NCBI GenBank assembly: GCA_000697665.1
Contig: KL197792.1
Location: forward strand, 1 to 44,173
Origin: Jaapia argillacea MUCL 33604
Lineage: Eukaryota; Basidiomycota; Agaricomycetes; Jaapiales; Jaapiaceae
DNA: 44,173 nucleotides
Reading direction: 5' to 3'
In this document: piece by piece, positions 1 to 11,258 of the stretch
How the letters are laid out: each line of letters begins with the position of its first letter
Numbering within the stretch: the stretch's first letter is position 1
Notes under the pieces: model-generated
Databases searched by the model: none
Told to the model about the DNA's origin: nothing
The model's input: the letters and a program-made list of their open reading frames with translations, nothing else
Program-made: the position numbers and the translations under genes

Positions 1-207
1 TGCGCGGGAGAGTGTGATGTCACATGTGACTGCCTTCCAAATCCGGCAACTGCTCCTGCTCCTGACCTCCAACTTTATACCCTCCACAGCACGCCAACCC
101 AACCACAAAAATGGATAAAATAAAGTGCATTGGATAGCCAAGAAGGTACTCTATCAGATGGAGGGGTCCCACCCCCGGAAATCTCCGCCCCAATACTTAA
201 TATTTAT

Positions 208-1305
208 TTAAGAAAGGGGTATACAGAGGAGTTTGAGGTACCTGTCGTGATGTTTCTGTGCAAAAAAACGGAAGTCATGAGGAAAGGACCAAAGGATGCG
301 AGAATCTTGGGAATCTCGCATAGTGACAATGCGACTGAAGGTGGGAAGTTCGGAGGCGGCGTGATGACAGTAGGTACTGGAGAATCGGACGAGTCTGACT
401 TCTGGGAATACTCCAGGCCACATGAGGGGGGCGAATGCAATGGGCGGTCCGTAGCACTTGGTGACCGAGATCTCCTGGAGACGACTGCGGTATGACGGTA
501 TGATTTTCTTCCACCACTCTGGTTTAACGTCGAAAGGTTCTGGTTGACTGACGTGGATGGCAAAACTAAATTGATGTAGAGAGAGACGAACGAGCTGAGG
601 GAAAGCGGGGAGAGCAAGGAGGATATCTTCTAGTCGGAGGTCCTGGAATGGGATATTGGGATAAGGTGACTCCCCATGTAGGTGGAGCGAAGTGAGGGAC
701 GGGAACGATGGCTGTATGGAAATGCAATGGTCCATGTGAAACGGTGACAATAGAAAGTGTTCGTCGAGGATGAGTTGATTAATGTACGGCAAGCCGAGCG
801 GAAATACGTGGGCGCCAATGTGCATGGGAGCCGTGTGTCTGTAACAATCTTTGCATCGGTGTTCAGGGCATTGGCGGCAGGATATGTTGATGGATTTTAA
901 CTTTGTGCGAGGGTCAGGGAGTTTAGTGAGCCAAGTAAGCAAATGTGATGACATGGGTTCGCAGGCGAGAGTGTCGACGGTGAGGTCTCCGGCGATGACG
1001 GGGGCAATGAGATCGAGGAGCTCTGTGAAAGAGGCGTGTGTGATTCGATGGTTGGAGGTGATGCGAAGGGGTAAACCCGGGGAATTTGACCTCCCGGTGA
1101 CGATGGACTTGACGAGGCCGGGTCGATCCAGAAATATTACCGCCTTGGAGGCAGGAGTGGCCATGCACACATCCCGGACATGGCGTGAGACGAACCGGTA
1201 AGAAGCCAGCTCATTCGACCAATAGACTGGATCGTCTGCAGATTGCAGATTGTATGCGATGATCTGGGATAAGTTTTCCGGAGGTATTTGATGGAGAATT
1301 GGAAA
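208..1305 (-). CDS. F-box-like/LRR-type protein, paralog 1 (main exon)
   Basis: The frame is open from the stop at 208 up to a likely 3' splice site (CTCGCAG) just after 1305, giving about 366 residues. The start resembles a degenerate F-box (IPPENLSQIIAYNL, then a D-x-Y-W segment), followed by alternating hydrophobic stretches as in fungal F-box/LRR proteins. It aligns through its length with the genes at 1969-3400 and 8827-10282: KAVIFLDRP, a C-x2-C-x4-C-x2-C cluster (CRQCPEHRCKDC) and a terminal QDSR/QESR motif. The frame also runs open to 1707, but that part is low complexity with no counterpart in the paralogs, so I prefer upstream exons that I cannot place. Such proteins usually present substrates to SCF ubiquitin ligases; that role is inferred only from family resemblance. 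Confidence 0.65.
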   Translation of the reverse strand, partial: FPILHQIPPENLSQIIAYNLQSADDPVYWSNELASYRFVSRHVRDVCMATPASKAVIFLDRPGLVKSIVTGRSNSPGLPLRITSNHRITHASFTELLDLIAPVIAGDLTVDTLACEPMSSHLLTWLTKLPDPRTKLKSINISCRQCPEHRCKDCYRHTAPMHIGAHVFPLGLPYINQLILDEHFLLSPFHMDHCISIQPSFPSLTSLHLHGESPYPNIPFQDLRLEDILLALPAFPQLVRLSLHQFSFAIHVSQPEPFDVKPEWWKKIIPSYRSRLQEISVTKCYGPPIAFAPLMWPGVFPEVRLVRFSSTYCHHAASELPTFSRIVTMRDSQDSRILWSFPHDFRFFAQKHHDRYLKLLCIPLS

Positions 1306-1968
1306 CTGCGAGGGGAGGGAGTTGTATGGACATTGACGACGAAAAAAAAGGTAGGTTAGAGACCTTTGGGGATTCGATCCCAGACTCGCTTCCATTGAGA
1401 GCGGCGAGGGAACCGTTTGTAACGGACACCTGCGCATACAAATGGGTTTTAGCGACGAGCTTGAGGTAATGGATGGGGGAAGCGTAGGAAATGGTTTGCT
1501 TACGGGTGCGACCATTGTGTTGCGAGGAGGAAAGGGAAAGGAAAGGAGAATGATGGATGTGGGAGAATATTTGGGCGTCGACGATGGGGAGAGCAAGAGA
1601 GACTGACCAAAGAGAAGCTTGCGAGAAAGCCTCAGGCTTGACATGTGAACGGAGATGTTGCGATAGTCCGATTGAGGCATCCTAATTTCCCTTTGGGGGT
1701 TAAGCATTGAGATGGAGCGGGTAACTCCATATGGAAGTAGGATTAGCTAGTAGGACTTTGATATGCAACGTGCCCCAAGAGGGGAACACTCGAGTGGAAC
1801 GGCTCGCGGGTATACTGATGGATACTCGGCAGGACTACATGCATTGCGCTGGGTGAAGAGAGTTTCAAAATTGATGGAGACGCTATTGAATGTGAAAGTA
1901 GGTACATCCGTCGATATATTGCATTAGGAATATCGGATGGTGCGACAGAAAGCGTAAAGGGAGACGGG

Positions 1969-3400
1969 CTATTGCCCAAGGGTAAAAGGTATGGGAGCTC
2001 GATGCCCACCGCTTTCGCCGTCGACCCAGCTAAATAGCCAATCTCCTCCATCTACCCTCTCATGGGCCTGGTCCAGTCCGTTGAGATCAAACCATACGAC
2101 GCCCTTCACACTGGGAGACTCCAAAAGAGGGAGGAGATGATTATGACCACCGTTTATGAAGTACCGTCGATATTGATAGGACAGACGCAACTTGACTCGT
2201 GATTCTTGTGGATGTCGTCGGGTTAGAATATCGGGAAGACGAGAAGGGAGAAAGGACGATGGACGACCACCTGACCCTGTATAGGTGAGTGTCTCGAGGT
2301 GGGGTAGTGCGCGAGGAAAATATAGGAGGGAGAAAACGAAAGGATATCCATGACATTGGGTGATGGACAGATGTTGTAGAGGACGGACACCCCGTAAGGG
2401 CGATAAAATTTCTGGTCGATCGTCGTCGGCGTCGGTGGATGGTTCAAAGCTGAAGCCGTTTAAGCTTAATCGGAAAAGGTTCGGCATGCAGTCGATTAAC
2501 TTCAAAACTTGGTCGCATGTTTTGAAGGTGATTGGATGAAAGCCCGTAATGTCCTGGTATGTGGCATCAATCGAGAGTGAAGTGAGTGCTTTCCAAGTGG
2601 GGAGCTCTGGCATTGTGGAGAAGAATCTGAGGTAATAAAATCCCTGGAGCTTGAAGGTATTGTCGATTTCGATGCGTGTGAGATGGGGTACTCCGCGACG
2701 AAAGAGATTAAGGCCGATGACAGGGGGACGGCGAAATGACATCAAACACTTGGAACAACGCTGGCCTTCACAAGGGGGACAAAGGATTCGTAAAAGCGTG
2801 GGGGTGGCTGATACGAGATGTCCGGCCCATTTAAGGATTTTGAATGCAAAGGCCGTGCACGCGGTAAAGTCGAGACTGTACTGGCCTACGATGACTGCCG
2901 TCATGAGGGACAGCAGGTCTGTGGGTGGAAGTTTCTTCAACTTTCCGACGCAGGTGATGTAGATGGGAAGTGTCGACGAATGTTGTCGGCGATGGAGGAT
3001 AGATGTTGTAAGGTGCGGTCTATCCAGAAAAATGACCTTTTTGGCGTCGGGCACATTTCTAACCACCTGAGCGATGTGACGTGAGAGTAAGACGTATGTG
3101 GTGAATTCGTTGTACCACGAAAGCGGATCGTCGAGAGGGAGGTTGTGGGTAAGGATGGACGCAATATGCTCATTCGGCAAAAGATCGAACGGACGAAATT
3201 CCTAATTTGGGACGATCAAGACTGGTAACAGCTGACGGAAATGGGGCGCTACATACCCTTGTCGAATGGTTTGCGGGCCTTGGGTTGAAATCGGACGTAG
3301 GGTGGCGAGGTTGGGATGAAGCGTTGTCGACGATGTCCTATGCCCACGGTCAGTTCATTCATATGATTCAGATAATTGGGGAACATACCAAGGCGTCCAT
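1969..3400 (-). CDS. F-box-like/LRR-type protein, paralog 2
   Basis: Three exons: 3389-3400 (only MDAL), 3257-3337 and 1969-3201, with introns of 51 and 55 nt. The product is 441 aa and all phases close. The F-box-like segment follows FRPFDLLPNEHIASIL, then a conserved block with VIFLDRP, then a cysteine cluster (CPPCEGQRCSKC) and LRR-like strands. The paralog at 8827-10282 has the same exon pattern, including the tiny first exon and an 81-nt second exon, which supports the start. The gene sits 3' of a 2OG-oxygenase-like gene on the same strand, an arrangement repeated at 8.8-13.6 kb. The function is not known; substrate recognition for ubiquitination is an inference. Confidence 0.75.
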
Positions 3401-4446
3401 TTGAACGTGTATTTGAATACCGGGGCGTTAACGGCGGGTATGGGATGTTCTGGAAATATTATCAAAGGTGAGGACAGCAAAAGAGAGGTGGACGACGAAC
3501 CTGAGTGACGGTCGGGGGGTTTGCAGTCTACCGCTGTATTGTTCGCCGGGCAATCGCCGTTCATAAGTTGGAATCGACGGGTGTAACTAGTCGTCCACGT
3601 ATGTGTAAATGATTGATCTAGATGCAGGGTTACAGAATCGAACGGATGAAACTACGGGAAATGATGATCGACGGTGGGTTGTATTGCGACGCAGAAAAGA
3701 TACAGATCGCTTGTGAGAACTCGGGACTTGAAGAGAAGTCGATGATGGCTACCCATGCTAGAAGGAGTAAAGATGAGAGCTGCGCTGTTTGAGTAGCCGC
3801 CAACTAGTATGTGAGGATGTGCGGTGATCGACGTGAGTTTGTGAAACGTCTCTGTGAAGAAAGATCTTTGTCTTCTGCTAGATTGTGATGGACGCTGTGG
3901 TTCTAGAAGGATTGCGGTAGTCGAACCGGCACCCATGATCAGCGATGCGTTGTATTTCTCCAGGTGATTGCGAAAAGTAGTAAGTCGTGATGGAGGATCC
4001 AGGAGAATACGTTACGATGCCGAATAGGGAGGAATTATTATCAAAATCTGGATTTAGCAACGGTGTTACGTGTTGGGGCGTGCCGAAAAGTCGTTACTTA
4101 CCCATGGCGACTGAGAAACCCTAAGATTCGCAAAGAGCGAGGTCGTATGATAGAGTAAAGAAAGAAGTGGGTGAAAACCAGCCATCATAGAATTGCAGAC
4201 GTTTCCCAAGAGAACAATCACTGGTAATAAACGAAGATCTTGTCAGGCCAGCTGGAGCATCATCCACTATTCCACGGACGGTTTGCTCCGGTCCCGACTG
4301 CCATTGCATCGTTCAACAGTAAGGCTTGCACCTTTCGGGATTTGGTGGAGTGTGCTTCGACCTGTAATTTGACACGACTAGTCAGCGATGAGAGAGCAAA
4401 TTAAAGTAGACATGGTTCAATTTGAGATCGGCAGCACGAAAGAGGG
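3401..4446. other. Intergenic, remnant of the duplicated block
   Basis: No ORF here has convincing coding character. Short stretches match the equivalent spacer at 10283-11258, for example CATCATAGAATT near 4182 and 11163. The interval therefore belongs to the duplicated block and has diverged as non-coding DNA. Confidence 0.5.
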
Positions 4447-5226
4447 TTAATGGATTGATAAAGGCTTTCCTTGATGCAGATTGGATACCAAAGAATGGGT
4501 GGAGAATAGGCGACCGAACCTGCATGGTGTGACATCACGGGCAGACTTTTCTCGAAATGCCTTGAAGTCGCCGATGGAATGATAAAGAGACGTGGACACG
4601 AACGAAGCAACGTGCCCAGGTTGATAACTGCATAGAGGATTAATTGGGTGACGGGGAGCGGTGACGAAGACGTACATGTCAAGTTGTGACGTGGAGAGTG
4701 CTCCCCTAGAGTGTTGGCTCAGAGTGAAACAGGCGGCAGGTCCAACGTCCTGCTTATCCACGTGTGGAGTGTCTTGAAGTTTGTATATAATCGCATGATG
4801 CAACCAGGGACAGGGATGTCCTGGAACGACAGTATAAGCTTTGAAAAACTCACGATATTCGGCGTGATCGGTGGGAGTTGGTCGTTTCTAAATCCAGAGG
4901 GAGAATGAGCAAAGGATGAGCCCATAGAACGTATGGAGACTGACCCTTCTTTGCACACCAGTGATGCTGGGCGGCAAAGATAAAGGCGTTTTCTGAAAAA
5001 GAATTGTGAGTGGGTGTCGGCAACGAATCGTTGAATGAAAGGCTACCTGGGCGGTTTGGACGGTATCCTGATCGGACCGTGAAGGGTCACGTCTCGGACA
5101 AAATGGGTGGCCAGTTTCCTAAATTCAAAGACGAGAATAAGATATAGTGAACGGGTGAGAAGATTGGTTACTTACCGCAACGTTCTCGTTGTTGGTTGTC
5201 ACGGCGTCCTGGTATCTGCTGCCCAT
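4447..5226 (-). pseudogene. 2OG-Fe(II) oxygenase-like paralog, probably decaying
   Basis: Exons at 5176-5226, 5047-5119, 4945-4992, 4676-4887 and 4447-4627 match exons of the gene at 11259-13603 in order, length and phase. The first exon is 51 nt and the third 48 nt in both. The catalytic region is recognisable: IIYKLQ, H-V-D, YQPGHV, LYHSIGD and DVTPCR. Two defects stand out. Exon 2 is 73 nt where the paralog has 72, with a run of five T on the coding strand near the extra base, so the frame shifts. Exon 4 joins the start of paralog exon 4 (KRPTPTD) directly to the middle of paralog exon 9, so about 250 residues are missing, including the GGEL strand. It could still be translated from another start. 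A TATAAAGTCT element lies 39 nt upstream. Confidence 0.6.
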
Positions 5227-5264
5227 GTCTGATACCAGTAAGATGATGGGCAATAGTGTCAGAG

Positions 5265-5274
5265 AGACTTTATA
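5265..5274 (-). promoter_or_regulatory. TATA box of the 4447-5226 gene copy
   Basis: Reads TATAAAGTCT on the minus strand, 39 nt upstream of the start codon. The same ten bases stand before the intact paralog (13651-13660) and before the helicase leader (26590-26599). Confidence 0.5.
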
Positions 5275-5525
5275 ATCAATGAGCTCGCGGCATTTGGGTG
5301 GGAATGCGGCGATCCTCGGCTGGAACGCAGAGGGTTGATTGAAATACGCTATCAGTGGGAAAAGTGCGGATGTGAGAAGCCCTACGACGGAGGATTCGGC
5401 GTTCCCGATAACGATTCAGCTTGGAGCGGCTTCAATACTGGAACAGTAGGGTATGGACGCAGCAGACGACGATACATTGCCAATACGAATTGCACATACT
5501 GCGGTCGTTCGTAAACGAGGCAGCG

Positions 5526-5543
5526 ATTCCCTCATCGGGGAAT
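5526..5543. repeat. TTCCC/GGGAA palindrome, copy 1
   Basis: Imperfect palindrome ATTCCC-N5-GGGGAAT. One of seven similar sites in the window (also 8461, 11657, 28147, 32347, 36951 and 40014). Its function is unknown. Confidence 0.4.
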
Positions 5544-5860
5544 GGGGCCCTTCAAGAACAAGAATACGCGACATTAAACGTATAACTTCTATGTTACATT
5601 ATCAAGTGAAATAATCGGAAAGGGCGGATGGGTGGGATTGAACGGAAGCCCTGGAACCCCACACCGTGAGCATACCTTGAGCAACAGGAAGCGACGAATC
5701 GAATCCTGGGTGCAACGGAGAAGCAACTCGATAACAAAAAAAAATATGGGGTGAGTAGGCTCGGGATGAAACAAATAATGAAAAGCGAGACAATACATCG
5801 ACGACGAGAAGTATAATGAAATAAAGGTATCAACGACGCTGGGAGGGTCGAGCTTATCCT

Positions 5861-5934
5861 TAAACCCTTGCTTACTAGACTGTGCCCCAGAGGACCCAGG
5901 GAAAGCGCCACTTGCTAGCGGTATCGCTTTTTGA
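5861..5934 (-). ncRNA. Recurrent two-hairpin element, copy A
   Basis: A 74-nt element also found at 14313, 35668 and 41966. On the minus strand it folds as AAAGC/GCUUU around an inner stem with a UAGCAA loop, then CCC, then a second 8-bp stem with a four-base loop, then a fixed tail CUAGUAAGCAAGGGUUUA. In this copy the second stem is CUGGGUCC/GGGCACAG with one mismatch. It lies downstream of an exon ending at 6009 whose donor is GTACGC, so it probably sits at the 3' end of an intron. I know of no family it matches. Confidence 0.5.
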
Positions 5935-6008
5935 TAGGTATCGGCGTACATCCCAGCACCGCGATATAAAGAAAAGAGAGTGGGTAAACGAAAGAAAAGA
6001 GAGCGTAC

Positions 6009-6144
6009 CTGAAGCCATAATACTCTCCAAAACCATCAAGCTTATATATCCTACTTTTGAAGCGATGGGAAGAGTTGCCAGACGCTCAAAGCCAGCAAGG
6101 CTACCGAACGGAGTTCTGACGCTCAACGCAGCATGCTTCAACAT
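6009..6144 (-). pseudogene. Conserved orphan exon in repeat copy 1
   Basis: A minus-strand exon-like segment with the core TPFGSLAGFERLATLPIA ends at a GTACGC donor. The second repeat copy (14467-14599) keeps it with few changes, but there the start ATG is lost. A gene at 35812-36034 has an exon with a similar ending, placed the same way before the same hairpin element, so these may be fragments of one family. The product is not recognised. Confidence 0.35.
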
Positions 6145-6324
6145 TCAACGATGCCAGCGGGCATCAAACAAAGTCTTGCTGCAGAAAGCAAGGCTGAGAA
6201 TCAAAGAGGAATCGAAACAGCATGACTGCTCGACGACTCTTTGAAACCAGTCCTTGAAGAGTATAGGTGAGGGTGAGATGAGGACGGACGAGCAAGTCAA
6301 ACAAGCCAAGTTGGGAATCGGAGA

Positions 6325-6349
6325 TTGCCGGTAAGCAGTCTGTACCGAC
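6325..6349. repeat. CGGTA/TACCG hairpin motif, copy 1
   Basis: Contains TTGCCGGTAAGC and TGTACCGAC, able to pair CGGTA with TACCG. Related copies lie at 14783, 14837, 30125, 38111 and 42157. Confidence 0.45.
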
Positions 6350-6710
6350 ATTTTGCCACAACGGTCCGCGGGAACCGTCTTGTCGCGTCTTGTGCAAGTC
6401 CATCTTTGGGCTTCAAGCTTCAAGCTTCGAGTGTTTCAGCTCAGTTGGAACGTCTCTAGGCTACTTGGCCGTTTCTCTGCGACGTCTCTCACTGTTAACA
6501 TTGCTTGGGCTTGTCCTATCTGTCGCCACCACCTGCAATCTCACTTGTATTTAACTCGTGTTCGCTCATATCATCCTTGGCTCGGCATCCTCGTTCACTT
6601 TCAATCCTAGTCGACCTCGGCCATTCAGAGAACTGGTAGGAGGTTTGCAGGTTGCCCCAGCGGTTTCCCCGTAAACTCCTTACGGTCTCTTCACATCTCG
6701 TCAGGCTTGT

Positions 6711-6857
6711 GGACTTTGGCTTGCTTTGAGGCTAGTTGAGCCGTCCTTCAAAGGTCTCTTGCGATCCGTCTCTTGCGATCCGTCTCTTGCACTCCATTGC
6801 GATCCGACTCATGCGACTTCCATGAGCGGTGTAGTTTTCCCAACCAGTCGCTTCAAC
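6711..6857. repeat. Spacer with short direct repeats
   Basis: GCGATCC plus CTCTTGC units repeat near 6755-6800. This is probably the promoter or leader of the small spliced ORF that follows. Confidence 0.3.
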
Positions 6858-7076
6858 ATGGAGTACAATTACGCCATGTCTGGCTCGGCGAATGTATGGG
6901 CAGATTCGGTTGGAGGGAAACCTGTGAGCCACTGATATACCTAACCGCTTGTTTTGATCCAGTTTATAGAAGAAATCACACAGGGGGCATTGTGTAGATT
7001 ACTTATGGTGAGCTTCGACGATGCAAAAAGAAGGTTTCTACCGGGTTCATCTACTGAAAGAAGTGACTTGTGCTAG
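6858..7076 (+). CDS. Small spliced ORF, orphan
   Basis: An ATG at 6858 opens MEYNYAMSGSANVWADSVGG. A GTGAGC donor after KPFIEE-type sequence and a TTGATCCAG acceptor join it to a second exon ending at the TAG at 7074-7076, giving about 60 aa. The segment ANVWADSVGG resembles STVWADLPGG at the start of the 717-aa protein at 26991-29254, so this may be a fragment of that family. An in-frame ATG 33 nt upstream is possible. It lies just after repeat copy 1, where the second copy has the JmjC-like gene. Confidence 0.35.
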
Positions 7077-7147
7077 GGAGTCGCAGGAGAAGGCGTCAAG
7101 GAGAGTAGAATTGATATTGGAACGATTGTAAAGAGGTAATTACGCAG

Positions 7148-8171
7148 TCAGTATGCACCGCTGTAATCCCAAACGGCTTCGTATTCAATGCCCGTCGTGT
7201 AGGTGAAATCGTTCAAGTACCTTTCTTGCTCTTGGCAAGCCTCAAATATGGTCCTTTTGTCCTCTGCGTATTCAAGGTACGGCTGTAGAACTTTCGCTTC
7301 TTCATCTTCCTCCTCGAGAGCGAACATTGCAACGCGTTTCCACTCCCCCATTTCAAGAATCTCAGTGAGCCGAGACACAACGGCGACTGCGACGTCCCAC
7401 AATGTCACGCCCATCGAGTTGTGAACGAGGGTAGCCGCGATACCCGGAATGATTCGAAGGGAAACGTGGGTGACAGGAGTGGCGGAAAAGAATGAGCAAG
7501 CGGCGGAGTGGTTGCGAAGGGGTTCGTCCATGTCGTGGATGATGAACGTATCGAAAACGTCTGGTTCCTCGGAGCTGACCAAAGTTTCGATATCGCAGTC
7601 CATCTCGCGCGGGATTCGTACATTTGGTAGAGATGGCGATGTATCGATGGGCAGGCCGTAATGTGGGTGCGCAATGAAGGTGCAAGTGTGGCGACGGGAG
7701 CGAATGAAAGTGGTATGACAACGAGGAATGTGGCTGGCAACGAAAAGATAGACTTCGACTGGGAGGAGGGGAGGGGTGAGATCTTCTTCGGTGGGTACAA
7801 GGGTGGTGGTTGGAGGGGCACAACCCAATTGGCGTAACAATTGTATCCAGACGCCATTGTTGTAAATGGTGCGGTATCGAGACGAGGAGGAGGACAAGCT
7901 CCTGTGGGTGATGTAATCACCCGGCGCAATAAGAAGGATTATCGCCGTCACCGTCTCTACAGGGATGTCTGGGAATAAAATGAGGCGTGACAGACGCGAT
8001 ATGACTTGCCTACAACTCACGTTCGATTTGGGCCATACCTGCCGAGGAAGACGCGCTTGGATTGAGTATATCCTCTGCGTCTCTTCTCGTGGAACGAACT
8101 GGGGAGAGAGCTTCACAGGACTGGATGAGGGAGAACTGGTTTGGAATGAGGACAAGCGCACTATAACTCAT
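7148..8171 (-). CDS. F-box-like protein, orphan
   Basis: Two exons, 8021-8171 and 7148-7968, join across a 52-nt intron (GTGAGT donor, TTCCCAG acceptor) to give 323 aa. After a short N-terminus, DIPVETVTAIILLIAPGDY and a following W-x-x-L-L-x-x-L-G resemble the start of an F-box domain. The rest is acidic and has no motif I recognise; it ends in WDYSGAY. An in-frame ATG 11 codons upstream (MSSSAIS) could also start translation, and exons may exist further upstream. The F-box reading is tentative. Confidence 0.55.
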
Positions 8172-8826
8172 GTTTTTCACGGAGATTGCCGATGAGGACA
8201 TGAGGAATCGGACGCTGGTGAAGACTGAGGTAAACGAATGCATATTTCACCTACAGGATGATCGATTGCCGAATGTTGTACATGCTCAAAACATGGAGAA
8301 ATGAAATGGTGATGGCGTTCAGAGGGAGGAGAAAGGGTATTCCAGCACTGACCGGGAGGTCTCCTACGGTCGTTCTTGGTGCGTAAACGCATGAGACGTG
8401 GAAGAAATTGCGTAAGTAACGCAGGGACCAAACAGGGATAGAGCATACTTGCGTTGAGATATCCCCGATCGGGGAATGGTACTTGAATTCGGAGGCGGCA
8501 AGTGAAGTCTACGCACGAGATACGACATGGGTAGGTTGCACGTTCGCCTCGATGTTAAAATGTTTTGAACGGTCAAGGTTCAGGTGGCAACGTGGGGGTT
8601 AGAGAAACCTGCCAAGATGCGACATTTATAGGATTGGGCAGACTATGCTTTGACTACGGAGTTCAGAGAGGTATTAAGCTACAAGTGGACGATACGGATT
8701 GTGAAAGAAAAGTGATCTATGTACACATTGCGTCTCGGAGACGATACAGCTGTAAAAGTAAGTTGGGGAATTGACACTGAGGACATCGTTGGAATCTACA
8801 CGGCTGGGACGAAGCTCCGACTAACC
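8172..8826. other. Spacer with possible minus-strand leader exons
   Basis: Contains donor- and acceptor-like sites on the minus strand and the palindrome at 8461-8477, which ends 12 nt before a GTATGC donor. I could not build a coding model that joins the gene at 7148-8171. Confidence 0.3.
8461..8477. repeat. TTCCC/GGGAA palindrome, copy 2
   Basis: ATCCCC-GA-TCGGGGAAT, a near-perfect inverted repeat. Member of the seven-site set. Confidence 0.45.
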
Positions 8827-10282
8827 CTAAGTGTCCAATGGAAGTCGACCTGCACGCCCGGTAGCTTGGCCATGAAGCCAGCGGAATCGCCGTTTTTTCT
8901 TCTCTACCCACTCGTGGGCAACGGACAACTCATCCTCACCCAACCACGATATACCGACTACATTGGGGAGATCCAAAAGGGGGACGACGTTCTGATGAAC
9001 TGCGTCATCTGAAACGGGGCGAGATACAAACGGCAGACATAACGTGATTGAGGATTCTTGCGGATCCCGATAGATGAGAGTGTCGTATAGGTCAGAAACG
9101 GGAAGAGACCGTGAACGGGGAGACGAGCTTGTAAAGGTGAAGCTTTTTAAGTTGGGTACGGCTCCAGGCCAAGCTAGGATATGGACGAGGAGAGGATAAC
9201 CATCGCACTGGGTAATCATCAGATGTTGCAAAGGATGGAGAGGTAGTGGAGGGGATGAAAGAGTTCCTTGAGGGGGGTCAGGGTTGGAGGATAGCAGGAA
9301 GGTGAATCCGCGCAAGTGGAGTCGAGAGAGATTGGGCATACGACGCAACAAGTCCAGGATTTCGTGGCAAGTTTTGTAAGGGGTCGACATATAGTAGGGG
9401 TCGCCAGGTGAGGTGGTATCAACGGAGAGGTATGTGAGTGCGTTCCAAGTCGGAAATGGCAGTGGAATTTGAGGGCGTGGATAAAACGCCAACTGAGACG
9501 AAGACTGTGGATGCAATGCGAAACCAGCCAGCCTGAAGGTGCGATCGATTTTGATGTGTTTGATGTGAGGCATTCCGAGAGGGAAAAGATCAAAGGCGAT
9601 GACGAGGGGTTGGCGAAGGGACGGACGACAGTTGGAGCAACGTTCGCGCTCGCAGTGTGGACAGAGGACCCGCAAGAAAATGAGGGTTGCAGATACAAGA
9701 CTCGCAGCCCATTTAAGAATCAAATTTCCGATTTTCCTGCAAGTGGAAAAGTCCAAGCTAAACTCGCCAGCGATGGCTGCGGTCATGAGGGACTGCATCT
9801 CTGCGGAGGGAGGATTCCGCAACGTTTTGACGCAGGTGATGTAGATGGGTATTGTCGGAGAATGTTTGCGGCGATGAAGGACGGATGTCGTGAGATCTGG
9901 TCGATCGAGAAAGATAACCCCTTTGGCCGCGGGCATATTTCTAACGACCTGAGCGATGTGACGTGAAATTAAGACGTATGTGGTGAATTCATGGTACCAG
10001 GTGAGGGGTTCGTCGAGGGGAAGGTTTAGGCTGAAGATGGACACGATATGCTCGTTCGACAAAAGGTCGAACGGACGAAACAACTGGTTATGTTGGTCAA
10101 GACCGGCAACGACTGACGGAAATAGGGCGTTACATACGTTCGGCGAATGGCTTGCGGGGTGTGGGTCAAGATGGGTCGTAGGGTGGCAAGGTTGGGATGA
10201 AACGTCGCTGGCGATGTCCTATACGGACGGTCAGTTGATTTGATACGGTTCAGATGCTTGGGGAACATACCGAGGCGTCCAT
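8827..10282 (-). CDS. F-box-like/LRR-type protein, paralog 3
   Basis: Three exons, 10271-10282 (MDAS), 10138-10218 and 8827-10083, with introns of 52 and 54 nt. The product is 449 aa and in frame throughout. FRPFDLLSNEHIVSIFSL begins the F-box-like part. VIFLDRPDLTTSVLHRR, a cysteine cluster (CPHCERERCSNC) and LRR-like strands follow. It is the closest relative of 1969-3400 and shares its exon pattern. It is the second gene of the duplicated pair, 3' of the intact oxygenase-like gene. A role as substrate adaptor is an inference. Confidence 0.8.
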
Positions 10283-11258
10283 TTAAACGTGTATTGGAAT
10301 ACTGGGGAGTTGGTGACTTGTACGGGACTTCTAGTAATATTATCAAAAGGGAGGAGAGTAAAAGAGAGTTGGGCAACGAACCTGAGCGATGGTGGGTGAG
10401 TTTACCGTCGCAAAGTTACCGACGCTTGGGATAAAGTACGCAGGACTCTGTTGATGGCCGGCTGGTGCCTTTACACAAGGTCGAATCCGGCGGTGGATCA
10501 TCCGCTGTGAAAAAAGGAAAGAGTTTTGATGATTGGTCGGGATTTCAATGGATCATAAAACTTGTCACATAAATGGACGGTTGGAAAACCTTGGGACGGG
10601 GAAAGGGTGGATGGACAGTAAGAAGTCAGGAGTAGAAGGAGTTGGGTGACAGCTTACGATACTAGTTGAACTGGAGAGGTATGCGTGGAGAGTCGCCGAT
10701 TGGCTGAGGGCGATTGGCAGTCGATGGGGGTTTGAGGAATGTCTGACGGGTTCGTGTTCCATTGGAATACGATAGGACGGTTCTTCTCCGAGGATTATGC
10801 TTCTTGAGGGGATCCTCAGATGTATCCAGTCATGAGGACATACGTACGTCAAGTGGAGGATCTACGTGATCGTTTCAACGAATTATGATCCGAGGAAGAG
10901 GGAATGTTTATGAAAGCTACTTCGAAAAGGGATGATCAATCGAAATTCGAAGGTGCAAGGGAAGGGGGTAATCCAAAGGCCGGTTCGACGGGACCAGATG
11001 AAACAAGGTCGAAGTTGTTGAGAGAACAAGTACCTCGTTGTGATTCCCAAAAGTTCCCTACACGAATGGTTGCGGATCAAACCCAGTATTATTCACGGAA
11101 CGGAGAAAAGAATTGTACGGTTACATTCGCGAAAAGAGACGAGGCGTCGACAGAGTGTCCCATCATAGAATTACGCATGTTGACGATGGGACGCTTTGTC
11201 ATCGACGGTTGGGAATCTGTCGAGGCAGCTCCGTTAGACTACACTAGACGACGATAAT
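10283..11258. other. Intergenic spacer of the second duplicated block
   Basis: No convincing ORF. Scattered matches to 3401-4446 show it is the sister spacer. Splice-like signals on the minus strand could belong to an untranslated leader of the F-box-like gene. Confidence 0.4.

Larger units (their letters stand above)
5671..6710. repeat. Segmental repeat, copy 1 (pair with 14127-15190)
   Basis: About 1 kb matches 14127-15190 nearly base for base in its left 750 nt and more weakly to the right end. The left boundary is sharp, just after a TACCTTGAG block that reads as a 5' splice site on the minus strand. The right end fades around GTCAGGCT. In the second copy this DNA forms the upstream region of the JmjC-like gene. 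Here it precedes an unrelated small spliced ORF. The repeat carries the 74-nt hairpin element and the CGGTA/TACCG motif. Confidence 0.85.

Noticed and set aside
208-1707. The full 499-aa ORF as a single-exon gene.
   Set aside because: Its first 130 residues are low complexity and absent from the paralogs, which start with two short exons before the F-box-like part.
5861-5934. A plus-strand Pol III transcript ending in TTTTT.
   Set aside because: Mismatches on the plus strand become G-U pairs on the minus strand, so the minus strand is the likely RNA. No A/B box was seen.
7362-7929. Long minus-strand ORFs in other frames of the 7148-8171 gene.
   Set aside because: They overlap a better-supported exon and have skewed Ser/Pro/His/Arg composition typical of shadow frames.
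10470-10490. A tRNA T-arm-like GGTCGAATCC.
   Set aside because: No acceptor, D or anticodon arm at the right distance.
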